Shown in pieces: positions 9,609-17,978 of a stretch of DNA of 64,000 nucleotides. The DNA is taken from assembly GCA_031400505.1 (NCBI GenBank), contig JANNPZ010000090.1, positions 1 through 64,000 on the forward strand, written 5' to 3'. The stretch is from JAIYDJ01 sp031400505 (GTDB lineage Bacteria > Pseudomonadota > Alphaproteobacteria > Rhodobacterales > Rhodobacteraceae). A program made the translations under genes and the position numbers. Positions within the stretch are counted from its first letter, which is position 1, and every line of letters starts with the position of its first letter. The notes beneath the pieces were generated by a model. It was not told the DNA's origin. It saw only the letters and a program-made list of their open reading frames with translations, and did no database searches.

Positions 9609-9782
9609 TACGCCGGGGTGCATATCGACATCATCGAAGGGGCCCCGTCCGATCACATCGCGGCCGTGCGGATGCACAAGCTCGACGTGGCCTTCGTCAC
9701 GGGAGCCCCGTCCCAAGCGGATTGCGATGCAGCGCAGCTCTGGACCGAACGGGTCTTCGTCGTGCTCCCGAGCAGTCACCAC
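9609..9782 (+). pseudogene. Fragment of a LysR-type regulator (effector-binding domain)
   Basis: In one frame the sequence reads VHIDIIEGAPSDHIAAV, then LDVAFVTGAP and WTERVFVVLPSSH. This is the typical order of the LysR substrate-binding domain around its first inter-domain crossover. Only about 58 codons are recognisable. There is no DNA-binding domain upstream in frame, and the frame loses similarity after the second histidine. It is the remnant of a once complete regulator, perhaps one that controlled the neighbouring NTF2-like genes on the opposite strand. Confidence 0.6.
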
Positions 9783-9804
9783 CCGCACCCATACGGAACT
9801 GCCG

Positions 9805-10422
9805 TTAGGCGGTGTCGCAATGAACAAGGTCAGCACCCCACCAGTCGCGATGCCGAAACTCGCCCCCATGTCCGTCAGCGTCACCTTCGGCAATGATCAG
9901 GCCTAGCTCGTAGTGGACAGTGGGCGACAGGCTCTCGACGATACCGCGCAGGGCGTCCCGGCCCTGAGGAATGTTCGGATTGTGCTGGATGTAGTCGTCG
10001 GTATAGAGGCGTTCGACCGCCGAGGCATCATGACGCTGGAACAGCGACGTCATGGCGTCCAGCACCAGCGCCCGGTTCCGGTTGGGGCGGTCATCGGCAA
10101 CGCGATCTGCAGGCCGGGTGATCGCAGTCGTTCCCGTCATCCGCAGAAACTGGCCACCATGCAGCATGGCAAATGAATGCACGACGCCGCGATCATAGTC
10201 CTGAACGTTCGTGACGGTGGCACCGTCTGTTTCCTGCCAACTGACAGCGAAGACACTGTTGCCAAGCGGCTTCACATAGATATCGACAGTCTCGATATGG
10301 GCGAAGGGTCCTTCCTTGATCTCGAACCTGAGTTGGCCGATCGACAAAAGTGAAAGGCTCACTTTGAAGTTCGGGTAGGCGACATCCATTTCCAGCCCAA
10401 TGGGAAAATGATCCATAGACAT
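9805..10422 (-). CDS. MoaF-like / SnoaL-like two-domain protein, C-terminus possibly truncated
   Basis: This 205-residue protein appears to join two small-ligand folds. Residues 1-105 resemble the MoaF-like beta-barrel (GLEMDVAYPNFKVSLS through FAMLHGGQFLRMTG). Residues about 115-175 resemble a SnoaL/NTF2-like domain (LYTDDYIQHNPNIPQGRDAL). SnoaL proteins normally continue with a conserved FR-x-x-x-G-x-x-EHWD tail, which is absent; after IIAEGD the translation looks unrelated, so a frameshift or truncation near 9885 is likely. The ATG at 10422 follows GAAAGGA at good spacing. The substrate is unknown. The partner gene upstream is also NTF2-like. Confidence 0.6.
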   Translation of the reverse strand: MSMDHFPIGLEMDVAYPNFKVSLSLLSIGQLRFEIKEGPFAHIETVDIYVKPLGNSVFAVSWQETDGATVTNVQDYDRGVVHSFAMLHGGQFLRMTGTTAITRPADRVADDRPNRNRALVLDAMTSLFQRHDASAVERLYTDDYIQHNPNIPQGRDALRGIVESLSPTVHYELGLIIAEGDADGHGGEFRHRDWWGADLVHCDTA

Positions 10423-10493
10423 TCGGTTCCTTTCAAAACGGGATTGTTCCAGCGGACTGCGCGCTGGCGGTTCGGGGCGTCTGTCGTCATCGA

Positions 10494-10856
10494 TCAAGTG
10501 CCCGGCTGGTCAAGAAAGACATGCAGGGACTGGATGAGCCCGCGCTCGATGTGCGCGACATCGGTGCCGGTCACGGCAACGGGGCCTCCCGGCGGTCCGC
10601 CGCGCCACTGCAGCCGGCCGACACCGTTGTGGCCCAAGGCCGACCTGATTGCGGTGAAGGTGAAATCAGGGGGAAGATGCGCAAGCAAATCCGTCACGGC
10701 TTGCGAGATCGCGTCATGGCCCCGCGCGGACTGCTGCGGTTCGTGAAGTTCGGCATCCGCGGCGTAGAGTTCACGGATCGCCTCGATGCGCCGCAAGGCA
10801 TCACGTTCGCCGAACACCTGTTCCAGGTTGGCCTGCATGATTTCAGCGTAATTCAT
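10494..10856 (-). CDS. NTF2/SnoaL-like protein
   Basis: This 120-residue protein has the size and pattern of a nuclear-transport-factor-2-like cone fold: an N-terminal helix (MNYAEIMQANLEQVFGERD), the segment RELYAADAELHEPQQ with the ligand-facing acidic and histidine residues, then a helix (AISQAVTDLLAHLPP) and strands ending IQSLHVFLDQ. Such proteins act as isomerases, cyclases or ligand-binding proteins. The ATG at 10856 is preferred because GAGGAG precedes it. It probably forms an operon with the MoaF/SnoaL-like gene 71 bases downstream. Confidence 0.7.
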   Translation of the reverse strand: MNYAEIMQANLEQVFGERDALRRIEAIRELYAADAELHEPQQSARGHDAISQAVTDLLAHLPPDFTFTAIRSALGHNGVGRLQWRGGPPGGPVAVTGTDVAHIERGLIQSLHVFLDQPGT

Positions 10857-10890
10857 CGCGTGCTCCTCAAAGCGGTTTTCGACGGGCAAA

Positions 10891-10959
10891 TGGGGGATGA
10901 CAGGGCTTGATCAACGGTTGGCTTCCGCGTCGCATCGTTCAGGCTGCCTGTCATCCCCA
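10891..10959. repeat. Inverted repeat upstream of the NTF2-like gene
   Basis: TGGGGGATGACAGG (10891-10904) is mirrored by CCTGTCATCCCCA (10947-10959), apart from one extra G in the left arm. The arms flank about 42 bases. It sits 35 bases upstream of the minus-strand ATG at 10856, so it could be a regulator site or a leader-RNA hairpin. It could also be a scar of the adjacent mobile element. Confidence 0.45.
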
Positions 10960-11053
10960 GGGCAAGATCACTCAGCGGCGCGTTGCATCGGAGTGTTGAG
11001 CAATTGCTGTTCCCACAGGTATCCTCGTGTCCACGAAACCGGCAGCAGCTCAT

Positions 11054-11214
11054 AGGATCAAACCAGATCGTCAGCCTGCCCCGGCGCTTAAGCGCCTTGT
11101 TATACTCGGGCCAGTTCTGCGACTCGTAGCTCAGGGTGTTCGGTCTGCTCATCCAGCCTAGCTATCACGCTGGATTCATGAGATGAATCCCCTAAGGACT
11201 TTTGTGCAACAGAG
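11054..11214 (-). mobile_element. Remnant of an IS5-type insertion sequence
   Basis: From 11152 leftwards the minus strand encodes about 33 residues (NWPEYNKALKRRG, then LTIWFDP) that match the typical N-terminus of IS5-family transposases. After that the frame loses similarity, so the transposase is truncated. To the right, TTTTGTGCAACAGAGG near 11199-11214 resembles the outer end of IS5-type elements (TTTGTGCAACAAAGCC). I found no matching second end to the left, so this is an inactive fragment. Confidence 0.7.
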
Positions 11215-11329
11215 GCGTTGTGCGCCCACGTTACGAAAGTGGCAGGCGTTCGCCTTGATCAGCCATCTCCCTGGCCGCGACACTGTTGTTCAGGCCCGAC
11301 CGTGCCGCTTCTGACACCCGAGAGATCAG

Positions 11330-11371
11330 TTGCGATCGTGTGCGATCGTGATACTATACGTCCGTTCAGTA
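11330..11371 (+). promoter_or_regulatory. Candidate promoter and operator of the 11.4-22.9 kb operon
   Basis: A sigma-70-like promoter can be drawn: -35 TTGCGA (11330-11335), a 16-base spacer and -10 TACTAT (11352-11357). The spacer region holds a direct repeat of TGCGATCGTG (11331-11340, 11341-11350). An imperfect 8-4-8 inverted repeat, TACTATAC (11352-11359) / GTTCAGTA (11364-11371), overlaps the -10 element with 6 of 8 positions paired. Size and position suit a TetR-type operator, and the operon ends in a TetR gene. Inference from sequence only. Confidence 0.45.
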
Positions 11372-11392
11372 AGAGAAATTTGGGGCGTTTGC

Positions 11393-13456
11393 ATGTCGGC
11401 TGATCCGCGCTTTGACATACTTTTTGAGCCCTTAAAGATCGGGCCAAAGCTTGCGCGGAATCGATTCTTCCAAGTGCCACACGCGTCGGGCATGACCAAT
11501 GCCGCACCGCATGTCAGGGCCGCATTCCGGGAAACGAAAGCTGAGGGCGGTTGGGCTGTCGTGTCGACCGGGGCCTGTTCGGTTCATCCTTCGTCGGACG
11601 ACAGCCCCTTTCCCTTTGCCACGCTTTGGGATCAGGCCGATCTGCGAAGCCATGCCCTGATGACCGAGGCCGTGCATCGCCACGGGTCCTTGGCGGCGGT
11701 GGAGTTGTGGCATGGCGGGGCTGCAGCGATGAACCGGACAACCCGGCATCCGCCCCTGTCGCCGTCCGGCATTCCGTGGATGGCAACGCATGTGCCCTTC
11801 ATGTCTTCGGCCCGGCCGCGGGTGATGGACGCCGGTGACATCCGCGAATTGATCCGCTGGCACGCTGACGCTGCGGTCCTGGCCGAGCAGGCGGGCTTTG
11901 ACATTCTATATGTCTATGCCGGCATGGGTTATCTGCCGTATCAGTTCCTGCTTTCCGACTACAACCACCGGACGGACGATTACGGCGGGTCGGTCCGCAA
12001 CCGGGTGCGGTTGGTGGAACAGCTGCTTGACGCGGTGCGCGAGGCGACCCATGGGCGCTGCGCGGTCGCTTTGCGGATCTCGATGCAGGAGTTGCGCGGG
12101 CGCACGTCCGACGTGGCCCCAAGCGAAGCACATGAGGTGATTGGGTATCTCAAAGACGCGCCCGACCTGTTTGACGTCAAGATGGACTACTCGGCGTTTG
12201 ACTGCGCGGCCAGCCGGTACACTGCGGAAGGCAGCCACGAGACGGTGGTGGATTTCCTGAAAACCGTGACCGACAAGCCGGTGGTGGGCGTTGGCCGCTT
12301 CACCAGCCCCGACACCATGGTATCGATGATCAAGCGTGGCGTGCTGGATTTCATCGGCGGCGCACGTCCCTCGATTGCCGACCCTTTCCTGCCCAAGAAG
12401 ATCGAGGAAGGCCGGGTCGAGGACATCCGCGAATGCATCGGATGCAATCTTTGCATCTCAAGCTGGCATGACGGGGTATGGGTCCGCTGCACGCAAAACC
12501 CCACCGCGGGTGAAGAATGGCGGCGCGGTTGGCATCCCGAGATCGTGCGGAAGGATGGTTCGGGTTCGGTGCTGGTCGTCGGCGCGGGTCCCGCAGGGCT
12601 GGAGGCGGCGCTGACGCTGGCCCGGCGCGGGCACGAGGTTGCGCTGGCCGACAAGGCGCGCGAGTTTGGCGGGCGCCTGCGTTGGGAAAGCCGGTTGCCG
12701 GGTCTGGGCCAATGGCACCGGGTGGTGGATTACCGGATGGGGCAGTTGAAGAAGCTGCCCAACGTCTCGCTTTACCCCGAAAGCGATCTGACGGCGCAGG
12801 ATGTGCGCGATTTTGGCGCGGATCATGTGGTGATCGCCACCGGCGCGCGCTGGTTGCCGCATCTGTGCGGGGCCAACGAGTTGCCCTCGGGGTCGCTGAA
12901 GGCCCCCCGCGTCTATACGCCCGACGATCTGGCAGCGGGGGTCGTGCCCGAAGGTCCGGTCGCGGTGTTCGATTACGACTCGTATTATCTCGGGTCGGCG
13001 ATTGCGGAGTCGCTGGCGCATCTTGGGGTGACCTATATCACCACCGCAGGGGCCGCCGCTGCCTGGGGGTTCATGACCAACGAGCAGCCGCTGGTGCATC
13101 AGTCGTTTGCGAAGAAGGGCGTTGCACTGCGCACGCTGGAGGTTGTTACCGGCTTTGACGGCGCGGAACTGCGGCTGGCCCAGATCTATAGCGGCGAAGA
13201 GCGTCGGATCGCAGTGAGGTCGCTGGTGATCGTCGGTTACCGCGCGGGGGGAAGCGCGTTGCATGAAGCGCTTGTGCCAATGGCAAGGCCCGGGCATCTG
13301 CACCTGACGGGGGATGCGAACGCCCCCGGCGCAATCGTGCATGCGGTCTATCAGGGCCACAAGACGGCGCGTGAACTTGGGGTAGCCAACGTCACGCTCC
13401 GCCGGGATGCGCCCTTTGCCTTGCGGGATTTCCAGTTGCCGGAGGCTGCCGAATGA
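11393..13456 (+). CDS. Trimethylamine-dehydrogenase-like flavin/Fe-S oxidoreductase, non-canonical active site
   Basis: This 687-residue protein has the full layout of trimethylamine/dimethylamine dehydrogenase: an N-terminal Old-Yellow-Enzyme FMN barrel, a [4Fe-4S] motif (CIGCNLC followed by C 13 residues later in RCTQNP), and a C-terminal FAD/ADP-binding Rossmann domain (VLVVGAGPAGLEAA). Similarity is high throughout. However, the cysteine that covalently attaches FMN in trimethylamine dehydrogenase (Cys30 in QVPHC) is alanine here (QVPHA, residue 31). The catalytic His172 is methionine (YVYAGMGY against YVYGAHSY), and Tyr60 of the substrate bowl appears to be alanine. It should hold FMN non-covalently and is unlikely to oxidise trimethylamine by the known mechanism. 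It overlaps the next gene by 4 bases. Confidence 0.88.
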   Translation: MSADPRFDILFEPLKIGPKLARNRFFQVPHASGMTNAAPHVRAAFRETKAEGGWAVVSTGACSVHPSSDDSPFPFATLWDQADLRSHALMTEAVHRHGSLAAVELWHGGAAAMNRTTRHPPLSPSGIPWMATHVPFMSSARPRVMDAGDIRELIRWHADAAVLAEQAGFDILYVYAGMGYLPYQFLLSDYNHRTDDYGGSVRNRVRLVEQLLDAVREATHGRCAVALRISMQELRGRTSDVAPSEAHEVIGYLKDAPDLFDVKMDYSAFDCAASRYTAEGSHETVVDFLKTVTDKPVVGVGRFTSPDTMVSMIKRGVLDFIGGARPSIADPFLPKKIEEGRVEDIRECIGCNLCISSWHDGVWVRCTQNPTAGEEWRRGWHPEIVRKDGSGSVLVVGAGPAGLEAALTLARRGHEVALADKAREFGGRLRWESRLPGLGQWHRVVDYRMGQLKKLPNVSLYPESDLTAQDVRDFGADHVVIATGARWLPHLCGANELPSGSLKAPRVYTPDDLAAGVVPEGPVAVFDYDSYYLGSAIAESLAHLGVTYITTAGAAAAWGFMTNEQPLVHQSFAKKGVALRTLEVVTGFDGAELRLAQIYSGEERRIAVRSLVIVGYRAGGSALHEALVPMARPGHLHLTGDANAPGAIVHAVYQGHKTARELGVANVTLRRDAPFALRDFQLPEAAE

Positions 13457-14976
13457 CCCGGACCGAAGGACGCAAGCGGCAGGCTGATCGAGCGGTCGGC
13501 GGGGTGCCGCAGCGGCCCTGGGGTCAGGTGGACCGGCAGATGCCGCCGGTCAGGGTGATCAGCGACGATCAGGTGACGGCGATCCATGCGGCGGCGCTGG
13601 ACGTGCTCGCGCGGCAGGGGATGCGGGTGCTGCATCCGGCGGCGTGCGACATGTTCGCGGGTGCCGGGGCACAGGTTGTGGGCGAGACGGTGCGGCTGGA
13701 CGCGGGGCTTGTGACCGAGTTGCTGGCGACGGTTCCTGCGCGTTTCACGCTGGAAGCCCGCAACCCCGCGCGCAATCTGAAGGTCGGCGATGGATATTGC
13801 GTCTATGGGGCGGTTGGTGGCCCGGCTTATGTGATGTGCAACGACAAGGGGCGCCGCGACGGCACCTTTGCCGAGATGTGCGACTACATGCGGCTGATCC
13901 AGACTCTGAACGTCATCCACCAAGAGGGAGGCGGTCCGTTCGAGCCGTTGGACCTGCCCGCCAATACCCGACATCTTGATATCTATCACGCGCAGATACG
14001 GCTTTTGGACAAAAGCTGGCAGACCCAGACCCTGGGCCATGCGCGCACGATGGACGGGATCGAGATGGCCGCGATCATGTTGGGCACCAATGTCGAGTGT
14101 CTGGTCGGGCGGCCGGTGCTGCTTGGCATCATCAACACGAATTCGCCCCTGCAACTGGACGTGCCGATGGCAGAGGGGCTGATCGCCATGGCCGCGCACG
14201 GGCAGGTTAACGTGATCACCCCCTTCACGCTGGCGGGGGCAATGGCGCCAGTGACGCTGGCCGGTGCTTTGGTGTTGCAGCATGCCGAGGCGATGGCGGG
14301 GATCGTGTTGACCCAGATCGTGCGACCGGGGGTTCCGGTGATGTATGGCGGCTTCACCTCAAACGTCGACATGCGGTCCGGAGCGCCCGCCTTTGGCACC
14401 CCGGAATACGCAAAGGCAGCGCAAGCCTCGGGGCAACTTGCGCGCCACATCGGGGTGCCGTTCCGGTCCTCCAATGTGACGGCGTCAAACGAGGTGGATG
14501 CGCAGGCGGCCTACGAATCCCAGATGGCGCTGTGGGGCGCGCTGACCGGGGGGGCGCATCTGCTCAACCACGCGGCGGGGTGGCTGCATGGTGGGCTGAC
14601 GGCGAGTTTCGAAAAGCTGATCCTGGATGCCGAGATGCTGCAGATGATGGACGCCTATTTCGAGCCGCTCGCCACCGACCGCGACGCGCTGGCGCTGGAT
14701 GCGATCCTCGAAGCCGGGGCAGGCGGGCATTTCTTTGGCACGGCGCATACGATGGCGCGCTACGAAACCGCGTTTCACACGCCCATGCTGTCGAATTGGG
14801 ACAACCATCCGAACTGGCTGATCAAGGGCGGGATCGACGCCCGCGGCCGGGCCAACAGGGTCTGGAAGGACCTGCTGGCTGCGCATCAGGAACCGGGCCT
14901 TGACCCTGCCATCGACGAGGCCCTGTCTGCCTATGTCACCCGCCGCAAGGCCGAAGGCGGAGCACCGATGAACTGA
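13453..14976 (+). CDS. MttB-family (trimethylamine methyltransferase-like) protein, non-pyrrolysine
   Basis: This 507-residue protein belongs to the MttB superfamily: an N-terminal region with LDVLARQGMRVLHPAA, the barrel segment NTNSPLQLDVPMAEGLIAMA, then PFTLAGAMAPVTLAGALV and MYGGFTSNVDMRSGAP. Archaeal MttB contains pyrrolysine read from an in-frame UAG; this gene is open throughout, so it is a non-pyrrolysine homologue. Characterised relatives (for example glycine betaine and proline betaine methyltransferases) remove a methyl group from quaternary amines onto a corrinoid protein. No corrinoid protein or activase gene is in the window. It starts at an ATGA overlap and its stop overlaps the next ATG by one base. 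Confidence 0.88.
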   Translation: MTRTEGRKRQADRAVGGVPQRPWGQVDRQMPPVRVISDDQVTAIHAAALDVLARQGMRVLHPAACDMFAGAGAQVVGETVRLDAGLVTELLATVPARFTLEARNPARNLKVGDGYCVYGAVGGPAYVMCNDKGRRDGTFAEMCDYMRLIQTLNVIHQEGGGPFEPLDLPANTRHLDIYHAQIRLLDKSWQTQTLGHARTMDGIEMAAIMLGTNVECLVGRPVLLGIINTNSPLQLDVPMAEGLIAMAAHGQVNVITPFTLAGAMAPVTLAGALVLQHAEAMAGIVLTQIVRPGVPVMYGGFTSNVDMRSGAPAFGTPEYAKAAQASGQLARHIGVPFRSSNVTASNEVDAQAAYESQMALWGALTGGAHLLNHAAGWLHGGLTASFEKLILDAEMLQMMDAYFEPLATDRDALALDAILEAGAGGHFFGTAHTMARYETAFHTPMLSNWDNHPNWLIKGGIDARGRANRVWKDLLAAHQEPGLDPAIDEALSAYVTRRKAEGGAPMN

Positions 14977-17006
14977 TGGGAAAGGGCGTTCATGTTCGCA
15001 CAGACTATCCCTTCGGATTGATCGAAGAAGAGAACATCTGGATTCCGCTGCCTGATGGCACCCGGTTGGCGGGGCGGCTCTGGCGGCCCGAGGGGGCGGG
15101 CAGGGTGCCGGTGATCCTGGAATACCTTCCCTACCGCAAACGCGACGGAACACGGGCGCGCGACGAAAAGATGCACCGCTACCTCGCCCGGCACGGCTAT
15201 GCCTGCCTGCGTCTGGACATTCGCGGGACGGGGGACAGCGAAGGTATCCTGACCGACGAATACAGCATGCAGGAACATCTGGACGGGGTGGCGGCAATCG
15301 ACTGGCTGTCGCGTCAGGATTGGTGCGACGGACAAGTGGCGATGTATGGCATCAGCTGGGGCGGGTTCAACGGTCTCCAGATCGCTGCGCTCCAGCCACC
15401 GGCGCTGAAAACGATCATCACCGTCGGATCGACCGATGACCGCTATGCCACCGACATCCACTGGGTCGGTGGGTGTCTGTCGAAGGACAATTTCGACTGG
15501 TCCTCGACCATGTTCGCGATGCAGGACCTGCCGCCGGACCCTGCCACTGTCGGCGAGCCGTGGCGCGCGATGTGGCAGGCCCGGATGGTGGCCAACGCGC
15601 CCTGGATCCTGACTTGGCTGGCCCACCAGTCGCGGGACGCCTATTGGCGGCATGGTTCGGTCTGCGAGGATTTCTCGAAGATCACCATCCCGGTCTATGC
15701 CGCGTCCGGCTGGGCCGACAACTACTCGGAAAGCGTGCCGCGCCTTCTGGCCGGGCTGTCCGGTCCGCGACTTGGCTTGATCGGGCCCTGGGCCCATTCC
15801 TTTCCGCATGACGTGACCGTCGAGCCCGCCATCGGCTGGCTGCAAGAGGTGCTGCGCTGGTGCGACCACTGGCTGAAGGGCCGCGACACCGGGATCATGG
15901 ATGAACCGATGCTGCGGGTCTGGATGCAGGACCATGTGCCGCCGCGCACCTGCTATCACGCGCGCCCGGGGCGTTGGGTGGCCGAGGATGTCTGGCCCTC
16001 CAACCGCATCACGTCTTTGCGCATGGCTTTGGGATCACATGGTGTGCTCGGTTCTACGGGGCAGGGGACTGCCAGCATCTGCTCCCCCCTTTGGGTTGGC
16101 CTGACTGCAGGCGAGGTCGGGCGCTATGGCTGCGAGGCGGAATGGGCGACCGACCAGCGCGAGGATGACGGCGGGTCGCTGGTCTTTCTCACCGCGCCTC
16201 TGGCCGAACCGATCGAAATACTGGGCGCGCCGCAACTGCATCTACGCTTTGCCAGCGACAGGCCTCGGGCGCTTGTGTCGGTGCGGGTCAATGACGTGGC
16301 CCCCTCGGGCGCGTCCACCCGCGTGGCAATCGGGCACCTGAACCTGTGTCATCGCCACGGGCATGCCAACCCGCAAGACCTGATACCGGGCCAGCTTGAG
16401 GCGGCAGTGGTCGATCTTGATGACATCGCCCACAGCTTTCCCGCCGGCCACCGGATTGCCGTGTCGATCTCGACCGCTTACTGGCCTATCGCCTGGCCCT
16501 CACCGGAATTGGCGACGCTGACCGTCCAGCTCGGCGATAGTGCGCTGGACCTGCCGGTTCGCCCGCCGCGTCCCGAGGATGCCGCCCTGCGCCGCTTTGA
16601 TCGGCCCGAGGCCGGCGAGGCCGACCCCCAGCACGACATGCCGCCCGATCCCGCAGCCCCGGTGATCCGCCGCACGGTCCACCTGGATTTGTTGACCGGC
16701 GAGATGATCGTTGATTTCCCGCGCTGGATCTATGCGACCGAGATGCCCGCGATTGGCCAGACCCATCGCGGAACCGGGCTTGCCCGCTATCGTATCACCG
16801 ATGGCGACCCGCTCAGCGCGCGGTGCGAAACGCGCTATACCGTGCAGATCGATCGTGCCGATGGCACCTTTACCCATGAAAGCGAGGGATCGCTTTCCTG
16901 TGACGCCACGCATTTCGTCGTTCAGATGCGGCTGCGCATCACCGAAAACGGGGCAGAAGTCTTTGCCCGCGACTGGAACGAAAGGATCCCGCGTGACCAT
17001 ATCTGA
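14976..17006 (+). CDS. CocE/NonD-family serine hydrolase (X-Pro dipeptidyl-peptidase-like)
   Basis: This 676-residue alpha/beta hydrolase carries the catalytic triad of the family: Ser127 in YGISWGGFNG, Asp248 in SGWADNY and His274 in GPWAHSF. After the hydrolase domain comes the C-terminal jelly-roll domain of CocE/NonD enzymes (ETRYTVQIDRADGTF to the end). Known members cleave esters such as cocaine, glutaryl amides, or X-Pro peptides. No signal peptide is seen, so it acts in the cytoplasm, presumably after import by the ABC system encoded next. It may release a methylated amine from an acyl group before the upstream enzymes act. The substrate is unknown. Confidence 0.88.
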   Translation: MGKGVHVRTDYPFGLIEEENIWIPLPDGTRLAGRLWRPEGAGRVPVILEYLPYRKRDGTRARDEKMHRYLARHGYACLRLDIRGTGDSEGILTDEYSMQEHLDGVAAIDWLSRQDWCDGQVAMYGISWGGFNGLQIAALQPPALKTIITVGSTDDRYATDIHWVGGCLSKDNFDWSSTMFAMQDLPPDPATVGEPWRAMWQARMVANAPWILTWLAHQSRDAYWRHGSVCEDFSKITIPVYAASGWADNYSESVPRLLAGLSGPRLGLIGPWAHSFPHDVTVEPAIGWLQEVLRWCDHWLKGRDTGIMDEPMLRVWMQDHVPPRTCYHARPGRWVAEDVWPSNRITSLRMALGSHGVLGSTGQGTASICSPLWVGLTAGEVGRYGCEAEWATDQREDDGGSLVFLTAPLAEPIEILGAPQLHLRFASDRPRALVSVRVNDVAPSGASTRVAIGHLNLCHRHGHANPQDLIPGQLEAAVVDLDDIAHSFPAGHRIAVSISTAYWPIAWPSPELATLTVQLGDSALDLPVRPPRPEDAALRRFDRPEAGEADPQHDMPPDPAAPVIRRTVHLDLLTGEMIVDFPRWIYATEMPAIGQTHRGTGLARYRITDGDPLSARCETRYTVQIDRADGTFTHESEGSLSCDATHFVVQMRLRITENGAEVFARDWNERIPRDHI

Positions 17007-17027
17007 CGCCAGAGGGGGCCCACGCTG

Positions 17028-17978
17028 ATGCTGGCCTATGCGATCCGGCGGCTGGGGCTTTCCCTTTTGATCCTGATCGTGGTCATGACCGCCATGTATG
17101 CGATGGTCTTTCTGGTGCCGGGCGATCCGGCGTCGCTGGCGCTTGGCCCCCGCGCGACGCCAGAGTTGAAGGAGGCGCTGCGCGAGCGGATGGGGCTGGA
17201 TCAGCCGGTTCTGACGCAGATCTGGCTTTTCTTCGGCAGCGTCTTGAAAGGCGATCTCGGCACCGATGTCTGGTCGAAGCGGCCGGTGCTGGACCAGATT
17301 CTGGAAGTGTTTCCGAACACGCTGATCCTTGGCCTTGTGGCGTTGGGCTGGGCACTTGGGCTGGGGATCCTGCTGGGTTGCGCGGCGGTGATCTGGCGTG
17401 ACACGTTGGTTGACCGGCTGCTGGCGGTGTTGTCGGTGAGCGTCATATCCGTCCCGTCCTTTGTGGTCGCAATCTACGCGCTGATCATCTTTGCGGTCTG
17501 GCTGAACTGGCTGCCCGCCATCGGCGCCGGAGAGAAGGGCGATTTTGCCAGCCAGGTTCGCGCGCTGATCCTTCCCGCATTTGCCGTGGGTGTCGGTTGG
17601 GTTGGCTATCTGGCCCGCCTGATCCGCGCGTCGATGCTGGAAGTGATGGAGGCTCCGCATATCCGTACCGCCCGCGCCTTCGGCATGTCCGAGCGCGACA
17701 TCGTGTTTCGCCATGCGCTTCGGGTAGCCATCGTGCCCACGATCTCGATCCTGGCGGTCGGGTTCGGGTCGATCCTGTCGAGCGCACTCTTTGTCGAAAG
17801 CGTGTTCTCGAGGCCCGGGATCGGCACGCTGATCACCGCTGCCGTGGAAAAGCGCAACTATCCGGTGGTCATGGGTACGGTCCTGTTCATGACAGCCTTC
17901 TATCTTGCCATCGTTACTGCCGCCGACCTACTGATCGCGCGGCTGGATCCAAGGGTGCGCGATGTCCTTCGCCACTGA
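17028..17978 (+). CDS. ABC transporter permease, DppB/OppB type
   Basis: This 316-residue inner-membrane protein has about six membrane helices and the peptide/nickel-type permease features: an N-terminal AYAIRRLGLSLLILIVVM helix, VPGDPASLALG, and the cytoplasmic coupling loop (HIRTARAFGMSERDIVFRHA) that contacts the ATPases. It lies 21 bases after the hydrolase gene. It should form the channel with the next gene product for import of a peptide-like or opine-like compound. Confidence 0.94.
   Translation: MLAYAIRRLGLSLLILIVVMTAMYAMVFLVPGDPASLALGPRATPELKEALRERMGLDQPVLTQIWLFFGSVLKGDLGTDVWSKRPVLDQILEVFPNTLILGLVALGWALGLGILLGCAAVIWRDTLVDRLLAVLSVSVISVPSFVVAIYALIIFAVWLNWLPAIGAGEKGDFASQVRALILPAFAVGVGWVGYLARLIRASMLEVMEAPHIRTARAFGMSERDIVFRHALRVAIVPTISILAVGFGSILSSALFVESVFSRPGIGTLITAAVEKRNYPVVMGTVLFMTAFYLAIVTAADLLIARLDPRVRDVLRH

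Noticed and set aside
9297..9893. 198-codon open frame on the minus strand
   Set aside because: It has no family resemblance and lies antisense to the LysR-like fragment; in GC-rich DNA such antisense frames are common.
10853..11152. Frame of 99 codons read as an intact gene
   Set aside because: Only its first about 33 residues match an IS5-type transposase; the rest is unrelated and the ribosome site of the neighbouring gene lies inside it. It is treated as a remnant.
13453..14976. Possible pyrrolysine-containing MttB
   Set aside because: The frame is open without an internal TAG, so it is a non-pyrrolysine homologue.
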